Assembly: GCA_027943245.1 (NCBI GenBank)
Contig: JANDJZ010000417.1
Span: forward strand, 1-35,112
Length of the DNA stretch: 35,112 nt
Direction: 5' to 3'
Origin: Acanthamoeba sp. SK_2022b
Lineage: Eukaryota > Discosea > Longamoebia > Acanthamoebidae
A program made the position numbers and the translations under genes. Position 1 is the first letter of the stretch. Every line of letters starts with the position of its first letter. The notes under the pieces were generated by a model that worked only from the letters and a program-made list of their open reading frames with translations, was not told the origin of the DNA and did no database searches. Below are positions 9,049 to 17,510 of this stretch, piece after piece.

Positions 9049-10129
9049 CTAAGGCACGCACTCTCCGTTACGCAGAAAGTAGACGCCAAGCGGCCATATC
9101 AGCAGCCATTTCGCCGCTGTTTCCGAGTAGGCTAGCCGGGCTCGCTCTTGGTCGAGCATACATTTACCAACACCGGGAAAGGGGCCATTTAGGCAGCTGG
9201 TATCCCACTTGGCGCCGTGCTTCGCATGACGAAAGGTAAAGGCCAATGGCCGCTTGGTGTTGGCGGTCATAAAATATGTACAGCCGCTTGCGGGGATAGT
9301 AGGACAATCCCAACACGAGCACAGACCGTGAAAAGCAACCCGAATGGATGTTGCCGTGCGACATGGTCATCTCGCCAAAGCCGGTAATGCCATTCCACCG
9401 CGGGGCTCGAAAGTTGGCGACACCGCGGAAGACGTCGATCTGATTGTGGTTATGCGGTGGCGCCGCCATCGTCGCAACGACAGCGTAATAGTCTGTGGCG
9501 AGCCGGAGTCTATCCTTGAATTTGGGGGGCGATAGCCACTTTACACTCGCGCCGGTGGGTGTCGTGCCATGCATGATTAATCCGCGCTCAATCATACACT
9601 TGGAAAAGCCACCGCCGCAGAAAGTCCGCACTGGGCCGCGTATGAAGCAGGTTCCAGCATTCGCGAATGGGTCGTCTAGGTATATCGAGCCGGCAATGTA
9701 GACTCTACCCCATGCGCCAAGACAGCCGTGGGCATCAAGCGAACCGGTGGTACTCACGCTGACGTCGGTGGTTATAGTAGCCAATCGGTTGCGGCAGCCA
9801 TCTACACAGGTGCAAAGGTTGCTGTAGGCAACGATGACGTCCTTGAGCGGGGCGAGGTGGTGGGCCTCTGCAAACTCCCACAACTCGACAAAGAGACTAT
9901 GCTGCGGCTTGAGAGTCATCCAGAGGCGCTCGTCAGCGACAACACGGTGCATCTGACTGCACGTCCGCGCCAACTGGCAGAGATCGCGCGGGTGGAGAAA
10001 TTGCAAAATATGCAGCACCACCTCATCCGCATAAAGCAACAACATTGATACATCCATCCACGAAAGGCATTTGCCTTTCGGCAATGGCCCAAAGTTGTGG
10101 CGCCTCTGATACAGCGCAGGCCCACGCAT
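9049..10129 (-). pseudogene. F-box protein, frameshifted
   Basis: The F-box is clear: LLLYADEVVLHILQFLHPRD, followed by LCQLARTC, a Trp and LWMTL, at residues 30-75 from ATG 10129. ATG 10057, just before DVSMLLLYADE, is the other possible start. F-box proteins bind Skp1 and recruit targets to a ubiquitin ligase; giant viruses of amoebae encode many. The remainder is Gly/Cys-rich with beta-type sequence (GRVYIAGSIYLDDPFANAGTC), reminiscent of a target-binding beta-helix. After KRLYIF the frame runs out at 9164, but a shifted frame from about 9265 continues (TKRPLAFTFRHAKHG) to TAG at 9049-9051. The slip lies in a short T-run. The sequence then continues in frame into the Cys-rich segment to the left. 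Confidence 0.7.
10061..10080. repeat. 9-bp perfect inverted repeat
   Basis: CGAAAGGCA and TGCCTTTCG are separated by two T. The repeat lies 4 bases upstream of ATG 10057 of the minus-strand F-box gene. It could be an operator-like site, a hairpin in the leader RNA, or chance. Confidence 0.4.
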
Positions 10130-10236
10130 ATGTTTGACGTTGTTAGCAGAGAGAAAGAAAACACCAATACGGCAAGCATGCGTCTGACGTGCAAAGTTGG
10201 CCTTTCATAAATGAAGTTGTCCCCCTGGCATAAAAG

Positions 10237-10863
10237 ATGGCGTACAAGGGACCGATTCTTCTTATCAATGGCTTTGCAAGCGTGACAGACCTTTATTTGA
10301 CCAGTGAAAACACCTCGGTGGCAACATTGCGCCTGTTGGGTGGTACGCTCGCTGGTGTAGCGCCAGCGACAACAGGCCTAGAGGTTGTCCCGCTTGATCA
10401 AATGCAGGCGTTGGCGGCTAGCGGCGTGTTGGACGGCACCCCCGGTGCCGATGGTGCTGGTGGTCTGCCGGGGCCGGCACCCATCACGGTGACGTCGGGT
10501 GTGTTTACGCCGACACTGACGGGCACCACGGTGGCGTTGTCGGGTCCTGCGCGCTGGGTGCGCTATGATAACCTCCTGCGGATTACCTACCGGCTCACTC
10601 AAGGCGGGCAATCGGGATCCGGTAATGCGTTGTTCTCCTTTACGCTCACCCTACCGACCACCGCCGGCACCATTAGCACAACGGTGCCTGGGTTCGGGTA
10701 TGGCACTGCATGGGCCGGCACCAACAACGAGCAGGGCAGCGGTGGGCCCGCAGTGACCATTTCCACCAACGCCACTACTCTCACCGGCTACGCCACTTGG
10801 TCGCTCGCCTCGCTAAATTCTACCGACGTGCTCACCATAGTACACACGGTGGACGTGCTCTAA
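10237..10863 (+). CDS. collagen-like protein 1, putative fibre
   Basis: This 208-residue protein has three parts. A 65-residue head contains VTDLYL and VVPLDQMQALAAS. A short Gly-X-Y stretch (GTPGADGAGGLPGPAP) forms a mini-collagen hinge. A Thr/Ser/Gly-rich C-terminal domain of beta type follows (ITVTSGVFTPTLTGTTVALS, then LRITYRL and VLTIVHTVDVL). Head, short collagen hinge and beta C-terminus is the plan of trimeric fibre or spike proteins of phages and giant viruses. No signal peptide is present, as expected for a particle protein assembled in the cytoplasm. It is the first of three consecutive forward genes of this type; a fourth lies at 18918. CATAAAAG sits just before the ATG. The fibre role is inference from architecture. 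Confidence 0.65.
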   Translation: MAYKGPILLINGFASVTDLYLTSENTSVATLRLLGGTLAGVAPATTGLEVVPLDQMQALAASGVLDGTPGADGAGGLPGPAPITVTSGVFTPTLTGTTVALSGPARWVRYDNLLRITYRLTQGGQSGSGNALFSFTLTLPTTAGTISTTVPGFGYGTAWAGTNNEQGSGGPAVTISTNATTLTGYATWSLASLNSTDVLTIVHTVDVL

Positions 10864-10900
10864 ATGGCAGTGCAGCCGCCGTCTGTGTTTGCTGTAATTT

Positions 10901-10910
10901 AAAGCACACA
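10901..10910 (+). promoter_or_regulatory. candidate viral promoter element
   Basis: AAAGCACACA abuts the ATG at 10911 directly, preceded by TGTAATTT. It is the tightest example of the A-rich plus GCACACA pattern. Confidence 0.4.
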
Positions 10911-11540
10911 ATGTCAGCCGGCCTAAAGTTCAACTCCACCGAGGTGCGCTTGGTCGACGTTGCGGTGACGCAAGAGGTCACCGTGTCAGGCATGCTTGCC
11001 GACCCTCGCGGGGTTAGACATACGGTCGAGGGCGCCGCCTTGGCGGTGTTTGGTGATGATGTGCCTAACCTCGCCTATGTGAGCAACCTCCGTGGGCCAG
11101 CGGGTGCAACCGGCCCCGATGGGCCGGACGCGGTGGTGACGCCGGCGGTGATCAGCAGTGCCGGCACTGCGGCGCTAGCGATCACCTCCACTGGCACTCC
11201 CTTTACCATGTCCACCACCGGCAACTTTCGTCAGCTGCGCGTTGATGGAGAGTCCTACTATTATGTGCACACCGGTACCGTCGTGCGCGGCACCATGGGC
11301 AGGCAGCCGTGGTCTATGACCATCCAAATACCACCGTCGTGGAACATGGCGTCGCCGCCTACCACGGTGGTGGCGGTGGGGGTGTCGGCCAACACAAACA
11401 CCCACTTTGTGTTTAATGTCACGGCAGCCATTGCATCGGTCGACGTCAACCAGATCGTGATTCAAGGCCAAGCCACCGTCGACGGACCCGAACCTGGCAT
11501 CGAAGGCAGCGGTTATATCACCGTGGCTATGCGCAGCTGA
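10911..11540 (+). CDS. collagen-like protein 2, putative fibre
   Basis: ATG 10911 is chosen because it follows the promoter-like element and gives a head similar in size to the neighbours (MSAGLKFNSTEVRLVDVAVT). The 209-residue product has a head of about 65 residues, a Gly-X-Y segment (LRGPAGATGPDGPDAV) and a beta-type C-terminus (TPAVISSAGTAALAITSTGT, VHTGTVVRGTMGRQPWSMTI, SGYITVAMRS). It lies 47 bases downstream of protein 1. The C-terminal domains differ strongly while the plan is kept, as is common for receptor-binding or decoration proteins. Function inferred. Confidence 0.65.
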   Translation: MSAGLKFNSTEVRLVDVAVTQEVTVSGMLADPRGVRHTVEGAALAVFGDDVPNLAYVSNLRGPAGATGPDGPDAVVTPAVISSAGTAALAITSTGTPFTMSTTGNFRQLRVDGESYYYVHTGTVVRGTMGRQPWSMTIQIPPSWNMASPPTTVVAVGVSANTNTHFVFNVTAAIASVDVNQIVIQGQATVDGPEPGIEGSGYITVAMRS

Positions 11541-11586
11541 GATCCTCTCTGTGATGGCGTGTGCTCTCGGTGAGGTTGAGAAATGA

Positions 11587-11600
11587 TATAAAGGCACGCA
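11587..11600 (+). promoter_or_regulatory. candidate viral promoter element
   Basis: TATAAAGGCACGCA begins 19 bases before the ATG at 11606. It combines a TATA-like core with the GCACRCA box. Confidence 0.4.
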
Positions 11601-11605
11601 CAACC

Positions 11606-12205
11606 ATGGCATTCTATGGTGATCTTGTAGGTTCGGCCCTCGTCAACGGGTCAGTGGCACAAAACTGGACCGCCAAGGAGGTCTACCTGGCCGGGCCGCT
11701 CACCGTCACCAACAACATCATTGGAGGCTCAGCCACCGCCACAGCGCCCTCAGAGGCCGTCAACGTGGATCTGGCCGAGTCGATAGCAGCTGCGCGCGCT
11801 GGCGCAGATGGGGTGGATGGCCCACTGGGCGCAAACACCGGCACCTACACCAGTACCGTCACCACATCAGCAACGTCAGTGACCCTCTTGGGTGGCCGCT
11901 TCATGGCAGCCGGGCTCAACGTGACACTGAATGCACGCGTTCGCGTCACTGTGCCTCTGCCCGCGGTGCAAGCTGCACGGCAACTAAACACCATCACTCT
12001 GACCGCGCCCAATCATTGGGTCATCAACACCACGGTGCTGGCGCACGGCACGGCGTTTGGCATAAGCAACCCCGGGGTCTGGATGTCAGGGGCGCTGAGC
12101 GGCGCCTCCGCATTGACACTCACCTTTAGCATCAACTCTCAAAATGGCAGTATCCCTGAAGTCATTGACGTTGTGCTGGAGGCCATGTTCACCATCGCCA
12201 GCTAG
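11606..12205 (+). CDS. collagen-like protein 3, putative fibre
   Basis: ATG 11606 (MAFYGDLVGSALVNGSVAQN) is preferred over the upstream extension to 11561 because it follows TATAAAGGCACGCA. The 199-residue product has a head ending in VDLAESIAAARAG, a very short Gly-X-Y hinge (GADGVDGPLGAN) and a Thr-rich beta C-terminus (TYTSTVTTSATSVTLLGGRF, LNTITLTAPNHWVIN, ALTLTFSINSQNG). It is the last of the three-gene run; non-coding, repeat-rich DNA follows. Confidence 0.65.
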   Translation: MAFYGDLVGSALVNGSVAQNWTAKEVYLAGPLTVTNNIIGGSATATAPSEAVNVDLAESIAAARAGADGVDGPLGANTGTYTSTVTTSATSVTLLGGRFMAAGLNVTLNARVRVTVPLPAVQAARQLNTITLTAPNHWVINTTVLAHGTAFGISNPGVWMSGALSGASALTLTFSINSQNGSIPEVIDVVLEAMFTIAS

Positions 12206-12875
12206 CTTTACCTGGCGCCAACCTCACGCCAACAAATATATTACATCGAAGAAGAAAACTTGTGCCTTGCAATATTTGTACCGTCCGTGATTTTTATTTG
12301 AGGAAGCCGGCGAGCTGCCACTTTGGAGCCGGCTTTGAGCCGTGGGCGGGGTCGGACTCGAACCCATGTCTTTATATAAAGCAGTGGCAATGGCCTCGTA
12401 TCCTCGTGTCAGCACTTGAAAGTACAAATAAACAATACACACCTTGCAACGCATGTAAATTGGCAAATCGAGCATTTCATTTCTCTCTACCGCCAGCCAT
12501 CACCATAATGAGTCACAGGTGCTCAGGGGAGTCAGGGTTATGCACCTGCTCTGGCTTCATCCAAGCGTCAGCGGGAGAACCTACTGTATGCACTGCTAGA
12601 AAGGATTGGCGAGGAAATAGCGGGAAATACACACCCACCCAGCAGTGGAAAAATGCTTCAAAATGGTCGCATGCGGGGAAAAGGCGTGCACGCCCCACAC
12701 GCCATCTACTCGGAGTGATGTGCACGCTTTCTACCCACCCCGCCTCTCCCCGCTTTCTACCCACCCCGCCTCTTCCCGCTTTCTCCCCACCCCGCCTCTC
12801 CCCACCTTCTCCCCGCCTCTCCCCACCCTGCCTGTACTTGGTGTAAAAGTTTACTGCAAAGTTATCTTCGTGGAC
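12206..12875. other. non-coding region between virus-like and host-like DNA
   Basis: No convincing gene is present. The first part is A/T-rich with TATA-like words (GTCTTTATATAAAGC). Near 12345-12365 the complementary strand contains GGGTTCGAGTCC, a tRNA T-loop-like sequence, but no acceptor stem pairs, so I do not call a tRNA. The right half contains a pyrimidine-rich 26-bp tandem repeat. The boundary of the inverted repeat lies at or left of 12907, and the gene in arm 1 reads out to 12876. Confidence 0.5.
12725..12832. repeat. 26-bp pyrimidine-rich tandem repeat, about 4 copies
   Basis: The unit CGCTTTCTACCCACCCCGCC plus CTCTCC recurs at 12725, 12751 and 12777, with a degenerate copy from about 12803. 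It is almost pure C/T on this strand, so it could form triplex or slipped structures. It lies next to the outer end of inverted-repeat arm 1. Confidence 0.8.
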
Positions 12876-13293
12876 TCAGTCGATCTTGGTCAGGTCCTCT
12901 TGAATTACGCTGATGAGCTCCTTCTCGGTTTGGGGGAGAGCAAGTCATGGTCGAGTCGCTGCGCACCTTCCGCGTAGGCGTTGACTTTGGGCTGGGCCAA
13001 TGCTGTGATGGCCTGCGCGATGACGTAGACATGCCCCAAGTGGCCTCCAACTGAGCGCTGCAGAAAGCAAAGCAGGTAAGTGACTCACTCTCGCATGCGA
13101 TTGTGCGGCGACAGTGGGAGAAAAGGGCCAACCTGTCACTGGACTGCGTGCTGGAGACAATGCACCAGAGAAGGCTGCCCTGCTCGAATAGAGGTGCCAG
13201 CAGCTCATCAGAGTGGCCCTCGAGAGTGTGAAGCACCATCTTGAGCACTTTGTGGTGCCACAGGTTGATCAGTGTGTTGTCAAAGAACAGGTC
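12876..13293 (-). CDS. SAPS-domain-like gene fragment (PP6 regulatory subunit type), arm 1 copy
   Basis: The exon from 13293 to 13089 reads DLFFDNTLINLWHHKVLKMV then LHTLEGHSDELLAPLFEQGS. A GTGAGT donor follows at 13088 and, with an acceptor ending at 13051, the frame resumes as GGHLGHVYVIAQAITALAQP. From memory, SAPS-domain proteins (regulatory subunits of Sit4/PP6 phosphatases) carry the same order: LxxLFFxYxxNxxLHxxV, LLxxLFExxxLxxxI and then a G(Y/H)xGHxxxIA block. Beyond 12940 the likely end (KELISVIQEDLTKID, TGA at 12876-12878) lies in another frame, so either a further intron or a frameshift is present. Upstream exons are not identified. The same sequence occurs inverted at 34726-35112. 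This is a host-type gene, unlike the intronless genes to the left. Confidence 0.5.
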
Positions 13294-15379
13294 CTGTCCC
13301 ACATAGCCCACCACCACGCATCAACCAAGTGAGCCAAACGATTGCGTGTTCTGCACTGGTGCATCGCATGAGCAGTGGCAGTGTCAGGGTGGGGGAGGAG
13401 GTGATGTACAGCATTGGCAGTTGAGCGCAAGTTGCATGCGTGTGGGTGTGAGGGAACAACCAGTGTGAAGGTGAGCTCACACCACCCCTGCCAGTAAAAA
13501 TAAAATAAGTATTTTAATTACCACTTTGGGTGGCAACGAATGCGCACAAATGAGATAAGAAGAGCAGGAGGACAACGTGTGTGCTGGCACTGTGAGGACT
13601 CATGGTACAAGGGGTGCTGGTCTTGCCTCTCAAATGATTTCCCTTCCACTCCTCTGTTTGTTGTTTCAGCGTGTTTAATTAAATAAATAATATGAAGGGG
13701 GGGAGGAATAATGATTGAAATGAATGTCTTGGCGTGAGGGTTGAACCTATGGCCTCTTGGATGGTGTTGATGATTTCTTAGTGCCCGTGCTCCTGGACCA
13801 GGTGGTAAGCCACGCATTCATTTCATGTCTTGACACCTGCACATATACCACAATCAAGGCTTGAATTAACAAAAATGGAGAGTACATACCATAAATCTTA
13901 ACTTGATTGTGACAGTGTATGTACGTGATTTCATAAATTAATCTCTATGAGGTGAGCGGGTCCCCTGTGCTTGGTGGTGCTGCCCCAATGGAGAGCACTC
14001 AAAGGAATGAAAAAAAGGCCGCCAGATTTTCTACTTGGCTTGCTGCAGAATAGGCAAAAATCCAGGCATGTCAATTATTCATGGAAGAATTGAAAACGTT
14101 TTTGCTGACACCTTGCTACATGTGCTGGTCTATCATTTTCCTTGCCCATTACTCAATTTAATTTATCATTGATGGTCAACCACACATGATGTAGAAGTAG
14201 TGACCTGTCAATGGCTCTGGGGCAGTGACAAGCTCCCCTAGCTTCCCCTCTCCTTTGTGAGCTCTGTCTCTTCAATGTGCACACTGTATCTACTTCAGTC
14301 CTGCTGTGCATTCCCTCACACTCCCAACCACTCCAGGTGCATGTGCCCATGCTGCACTTGTTTAAAGCTTTAGCAATTCACATCAATTGTTCATCATCTC
14401 TTTCCCCTCCATGTACTACAGCCTTAAGCTCCTGTCTCAACCAAGGGCACTGCCTCACCTGTAAGTGCACCTCTTAATGGTGATGTATATTCTGTCTCTG
14501 CCTTGTTCATTGGTTGTGTGTGCTGGCCAGACAACAGTCTTGCTAGAAATGACATGCATGGAAAGCTTCATCAAGCTCAGCAAGTGGCCTCTGTTTGAGC
14601 AACTGTGCTGGATCCTCACTCCTTTGGGCGCCCACCAACAGTGAACTTGTGCCCATGAGCAACATTTTGGCTGCCTGATTCAGCAACTTGATCACAGGCG
14701 TCACTTGAGCTGTGATGGTGGTGTGTGAACTGGTATCAACATATTTGAGGTTGAGGAGATTGGCCATGCTGAGGGTACAGCCATCTTCTTGCCTACTGTG
14801 GCACTCAACACTGGCCCCACCAATGCCCTCTACTTCTGCTATGTGGGTAATGCCAGCCAAAGCTTGGACAAAGATGTGCCCACTTTTGTCCAAAGCTTGA
14901 TGGCCAGTGCAACCATGCATGCTGTGTTGTGCCTGCAGCAGGACGACCCTGAGGACAGCTACTACTGCTTCCACTCCTTCAACCACACCACAGACAACCA
15001 GATCCTGAACAAGTTCAAGACTACCATCAACTACAACTGTCAAGCACCCCAGTCCCCCTCACCTTTGTGTTCCCCCTTGCCCAGTGTCAGTCACACCCCC
15101 ACTCACTCTGTCCCACCCCTGCCCTTGGCCAAGCCCATGGAGAACGTCAACACAAGCTTCAACACCACCACACCCAAGGTCACCCTGCAGGGCAGCAATT
15201 GTAAGTGCAACCCTGCCCAGTTCCTGAGTGCACCATTCACAGATCCTCCCCAAGAAGAAGCTGCTGGCAAGCAGTGGCAACAGAAGCAGCTGACCATCTC
15301 CTTTGAAGAAACGCTCACCAACTTCCTGATCGCCCTGAAGGTGAAACTTTTATTTATTCATAATCTATTGTATTATTAT
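12907..15379. repeat. 2.47-kb inverted repeat, arm 1
   Basis: This segment recurs in reverse complement at 32637-35112. Coordinates pair as x + y = 48019 from 12907 to at least 15043, with no indel. From about 15280 the sum is 48013, so there is a net 6-base indel between the arms. Every open frame compared between 12.9 and 14.5 kb is identical in the two arms; differences appear only from about 14.75 kb on. The inner boundary falls within an A/T-rich stretch, probably an intron, at about 15379. The outer boundary cannot be seen because the partner arm runs off the window. Confidence 0.9.
13294..14739. other. mostly non-coding part of arm 1
   Basis: Open frames here are short, inconsistent and interrupted. 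Possible splice sites for upstream exons of the SAPS-like gene are present (for example an acceptor ACTGGCAG on the minus strand near 13490). Between 14545 and 14740 plus-strand reading gives pieces (KLSKWPLFEQLCWILTPLGA, then ELVPMSNILAA) that may be upstream exons of the gene at 14740, broken by stops. The opposite strand is open for 166 codons (15043-14543). I cannot decide between them. Confidence 0.4.
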
Positions 15380-15502
15380 TTTTTCTGCATTGACAAGTTC
15401 TCCAAGAATTCACACCTTGAGGCTGATGAGGGGTTCTTGAGAGAGTACAGCTTCAGTGAGGCAGCAGGAGACCTTGTTGTCAGCATGCCTTCACCCCAAT
15501 AA
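14740..15502 (+). CDS. spliced gene of unknown function, 3' part
   Basis: The frame is open from about 14732. It reads IFEVEEIGHAEGTAIFLPTV, NALYFCYVGNASQSLD and VPTFVQSLMASATMHAVLCL, with good third-base G/C bias, then SYYCFHSFNHTTDNQILNKF. A Pro/Ser-rich linker follows, then a likely 42-base intron (GTAAGTGC to CACAG, 15200-15241), then QLTISFEETLTNFLIALK. Next comes a likely A/T-rich intron (about 15340-15400) and a final exon (FSKNSHLEADEGFLREYSFS and on) to TAA at 15500-15502. I do not recognise the protein. Its last exon lies outside the inverted repeat, so only this copy is complete at the 3' end. Upstream exons are uncertain. Confidence 0.45.
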
Positions 15503-15700
15503 TGGATGAAGAAGGCATGTGTAGATCAGGAGCACCAGCAAAACCTATCTCTGCTCCTGCTAACCTGCTCAATCAGCCTCTGACCCACTCCCACAAGCTT
15601 CACAGCCTATGTTGACGCCTATGTGATGACAGCCGATTTCCAGACTTCCCACACATGCGCCTCTGCTGATGCACAGCAGCCTCATTCTCCTACTCAACCA

Positions 15701-15723
15701 ACACCAACACCAACACCAACACA
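15701..15723. repeat. hexanucleotide microsatellite (ACACCA)n
   Basis: Nearly four perfect copies of ACACCA on the plus strand. It supports a eukaryotic, non-viral background for this stretch. Confidence 0.8.
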
Positions 15724-15973
15724 GGGAGCGGTCTGAAGGTCCTCAGCCAAATGAAGCGGATACTGCGTCTCGCGCCAGAGGAAACGCTGCTTGTTGATGA
15801 GGATGAGGTCGAGCTTGGTCCCCACCATCGTCTGCCTGCCAGCCAGCAACTGAGCAGACGAGCCTCCCTTCCACATGCCCTTCTTCTACTATCTAGCTTT
15901 GACACTCTCTACGCGCCGTGCAAAAAACACTTTTTCCCCTCACGTGGGGATGCGGAGTGGGCAGCAAGTGGCC

Positions 15974-16135
15974 TTTTCTTGCTTGCGCTCAGCAGCCCCA
16001 CTCTACGCGCCTGCGTGGAGCGGCAAGAAGTATCTTTTTCCTGCTTGTGCACAGCAGCCCCACTCTACACGCCTGCGTAGAGCAGGCAAAAAGTATCTTT
16101 TTCCCGCTTGTGCACAGCAGTGCCACTCTATAACT
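15974..16135. repeat. 62/63-bp tandem repeat, about 2.5 copies
   Basis: The landmark CAGCAGCCCCACTCTAC occurs at 15990 and 16052, and CAGCAGTGCCACTCTAT at 16115, giving periods of 62 and 63. Each unit also has CTTTTTCCTGCTTGTGC and a CTACRCGCCTGCGTRGAG near-palindrome. Confidence 0.8.
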
Positions 16136-16410
16136 GCCCAACGTTGGGGAGATCGAAGAAGACGACACTGGCGAGGCGGATGACGCCGATCCCAGTGAAG
16201 ACCATGACGAAAAAGAAGGATCTGACCAATGACCACAACCCCAAACTCGAGCAGATGTAAGCATCCTTGTTGATCTATCGAGGAATGAAGAACTGTTTCG
16301 TATAAGTGAGGCAAGAATTGTTCTTGGTTCTAAGCACATAGGTGTCGGCTCATAGCCGGCTTTAGCTGGCTGGCTCGACCCATAGCCAAAGCCGAACCGA
16401 CTAGCCGTTG

Positions 16411-16434
16411 CCCAGTGTTAGGTGAGGCACTGGG
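16411..16434. repeat. 7-bp stem hairpin followed by T-run
   Basis: CCCAGTG and CACTGGG flank a 10-base loop, followed by TTTTTA. It overlaps the 3' end of the small minus-strand frame at 16418. It could act in transcript end formation, but a single site is weak evidence. Confidence 0.3.
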
Positions 16435-16612
16435 TTTTTAAGCGCCCTATGACAGTGACTTTCATTCGGAGGGATGTGTGCGATGCAGCTGCCAAAGTCA
16501 CTACAATAAGGGACCCCCACTTAATAATATGCTGCTCACGTGGAGCGTCACGTAATGCGTACCGCTTCACGGGCAGGTATTCCGCCGTAGAGAAGATGTC
16601 CACTCTCTTCAT
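16418..16612 (-). CDS. possible small basic protein
   Basis: The start at ATG 16612 (MKRVDIFSTAEYLPVKRYAL) is chosen because a TATAAAA box lies about 30 bases upstream on the minus strand. The 64-residue product is basic, with one moderately hydrophobic stretch (GSLIVVTLAAAS). The opposite strand is also open over the same region, so coding on either strand is uncertain. I recognise no family. Confidence 0.3.
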   Translation of the reverse strand: MKRVDIFSTAEYLPVKRYALRDAPREQHIIKWGSLIVVTLAAASHTSLRMKVTVIGRLKTQCLT

Positions 16613-16702
16613 ATACAATGCACCATTCGTTGGCCTCAACCCTCTTTTTATATTCATGTTTTAATTCTCCTTCTCTCACCACGGAACAACCTCAAGCATT
16701 CA

Positions 16703-17510
16703 TTGCCCTCTGCTGTGAGACAAGTGGCGAGACCCCTCCGGGGCCGCTCTCGGTGTGGTGATGCTCCAGTGGGCGTGAGCAAACAGGTGCCCATGGAATG
16801 GAAGCATGTGCCGGGCAGAGGCCAGCTTGCTATTCTGCAGTGGGCTCAAGCGGAGGATGGACCAACCAGTTATGCGGCACTAATGGTTGATCCGGCTTCG
16901 TGCGTTGTCATGGCCAGTGCAAGCCAAGAGCATATGCGATGTCGAGTAGTGGATAATGGGCGCTGGTCGCAATAGCGAGTGATGAAAGCTACAGGCTCGC
17001 CGTCGGCCAGCGTCACATCGGGACTCTCACCGTCGTCGTCTCTGAGTCTCACGCCCTCAGTCACGCTAACACCCACGTCGTCGCCCACCCTCTCGACGAG
17101 TCCCTCAGCCAGCTTCATGTCGGGCCTGTCTCCGTCGTCGACACCGTCGAGCACAGGCTCACCGTCGGCCAGCTTCACCTCGGGCCTGTCGCCATCATCT
17201 ACTCCGTCGACCACTCTCTCACCGTCGGCCAGCTTCACCTCGGCACTCTCGCCTTCCGCTACCTCATCGACCACCATATCGCCATCGGCATCTGTGAGCC
17301 TCACTCCGTCAAGCTCGTCGACTACCACGCCGTCACCGACCCGTTCTTCGAGTCCGTCGGCCAGCTTCACGTCGGGCCTGTCGCCCTCCGCCTCACCGTC
17401 GAGCACAGGCTCGCCGTCCTCAGGTTCACAAACGCCCACGTCTTCGCCCACCGTCTCGACGAGCCCGTCGGTCAGCTTCACGTCGGGCCTGTCTCCGTCG
17501 TCGACAGATA
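16703..17510 (+). pseudogene. Ser/Thr/Pro repeat protein with in-frame TAG
   Basis: The first 90 codons (16703-16975) end at TAG 16973-16975. The same frame resumes at once and, from ATG 16982, encodes about 175 residues of imperfect repeats such as SPSASFTSGLSPSSTPSST. Such S/T/P-rich repeats occur in mucin-like or surface proteins of protists and giant viruses; they are heavily O-glycosylated where secreted, but no signal peptide is visible here. The frame stays open into the 3' end of the convergent ankyrin-like gene, so the real end is unclear. The complementary strand is also open (203 codons, acidic Asp/Gly/Val repeats), because the repeat phase puts third positions opposite each other. 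I favour the plus strand, with modest confidence. Confidence 0.4.

Larger units (their letters stand above)
15503..16410. other. repeat-rich non-coding region
   Basis: No intact gene. On the minus strand, 15876-15740 reads VGTKLDLILINKQRFLWRET, which looks like a scrap of real coding sequence, but it has no start or continuation. The region holds a (CCAACA)n microsatellite and a 62/63-bp tandem repeat with short frames that are only a by-product of the repeat. Confidence 0.5.

Noticed and set aside
9916..10194. minus-strand frame starting with a signal-peptide-like sequence (MLAVLVFSFSLLTTSN)
   Set aside because: After the first 25 codons it overlaps the F-box frame and reads as an out-of-frame shadow.
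12340..12420. tRNA-like T-loop (GGGTTCGAGTCC) on the minus strand
   Set aside because: The T stem pairs poorly and no matching acceptor or anticodon stem can be built; at best a decayed fragment.
13729..13816. tRNA-like segment on the minus strand (GCGTGG ... GGTTCAACC ... CACGCCA), also mirrored in arm 2
   Set aside because: The ends pair, but no proper D arm or anticodon stem forms; not called as an RNA gene.
14543..15043. 166-codon minus-strand frame opposite the 14740 gene, mirrored at 32976-33476
   Set aside because: The plus strand has better composition and plausible introns across most of it; the minus frame is probably a shadow, although its last 70 codons look protein-like.
15695..16135. 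CRISPR-like array
   Set aside because: Repeats are directly tandem without unique spacers and the context is eukaryotic.
16870..17481. 203-codon minus-strand frame of acidic repeats
   Set aside because: Likely an antisense by-product of the Ser/Thr/Pro repeat; kept as an alternative in the findings.
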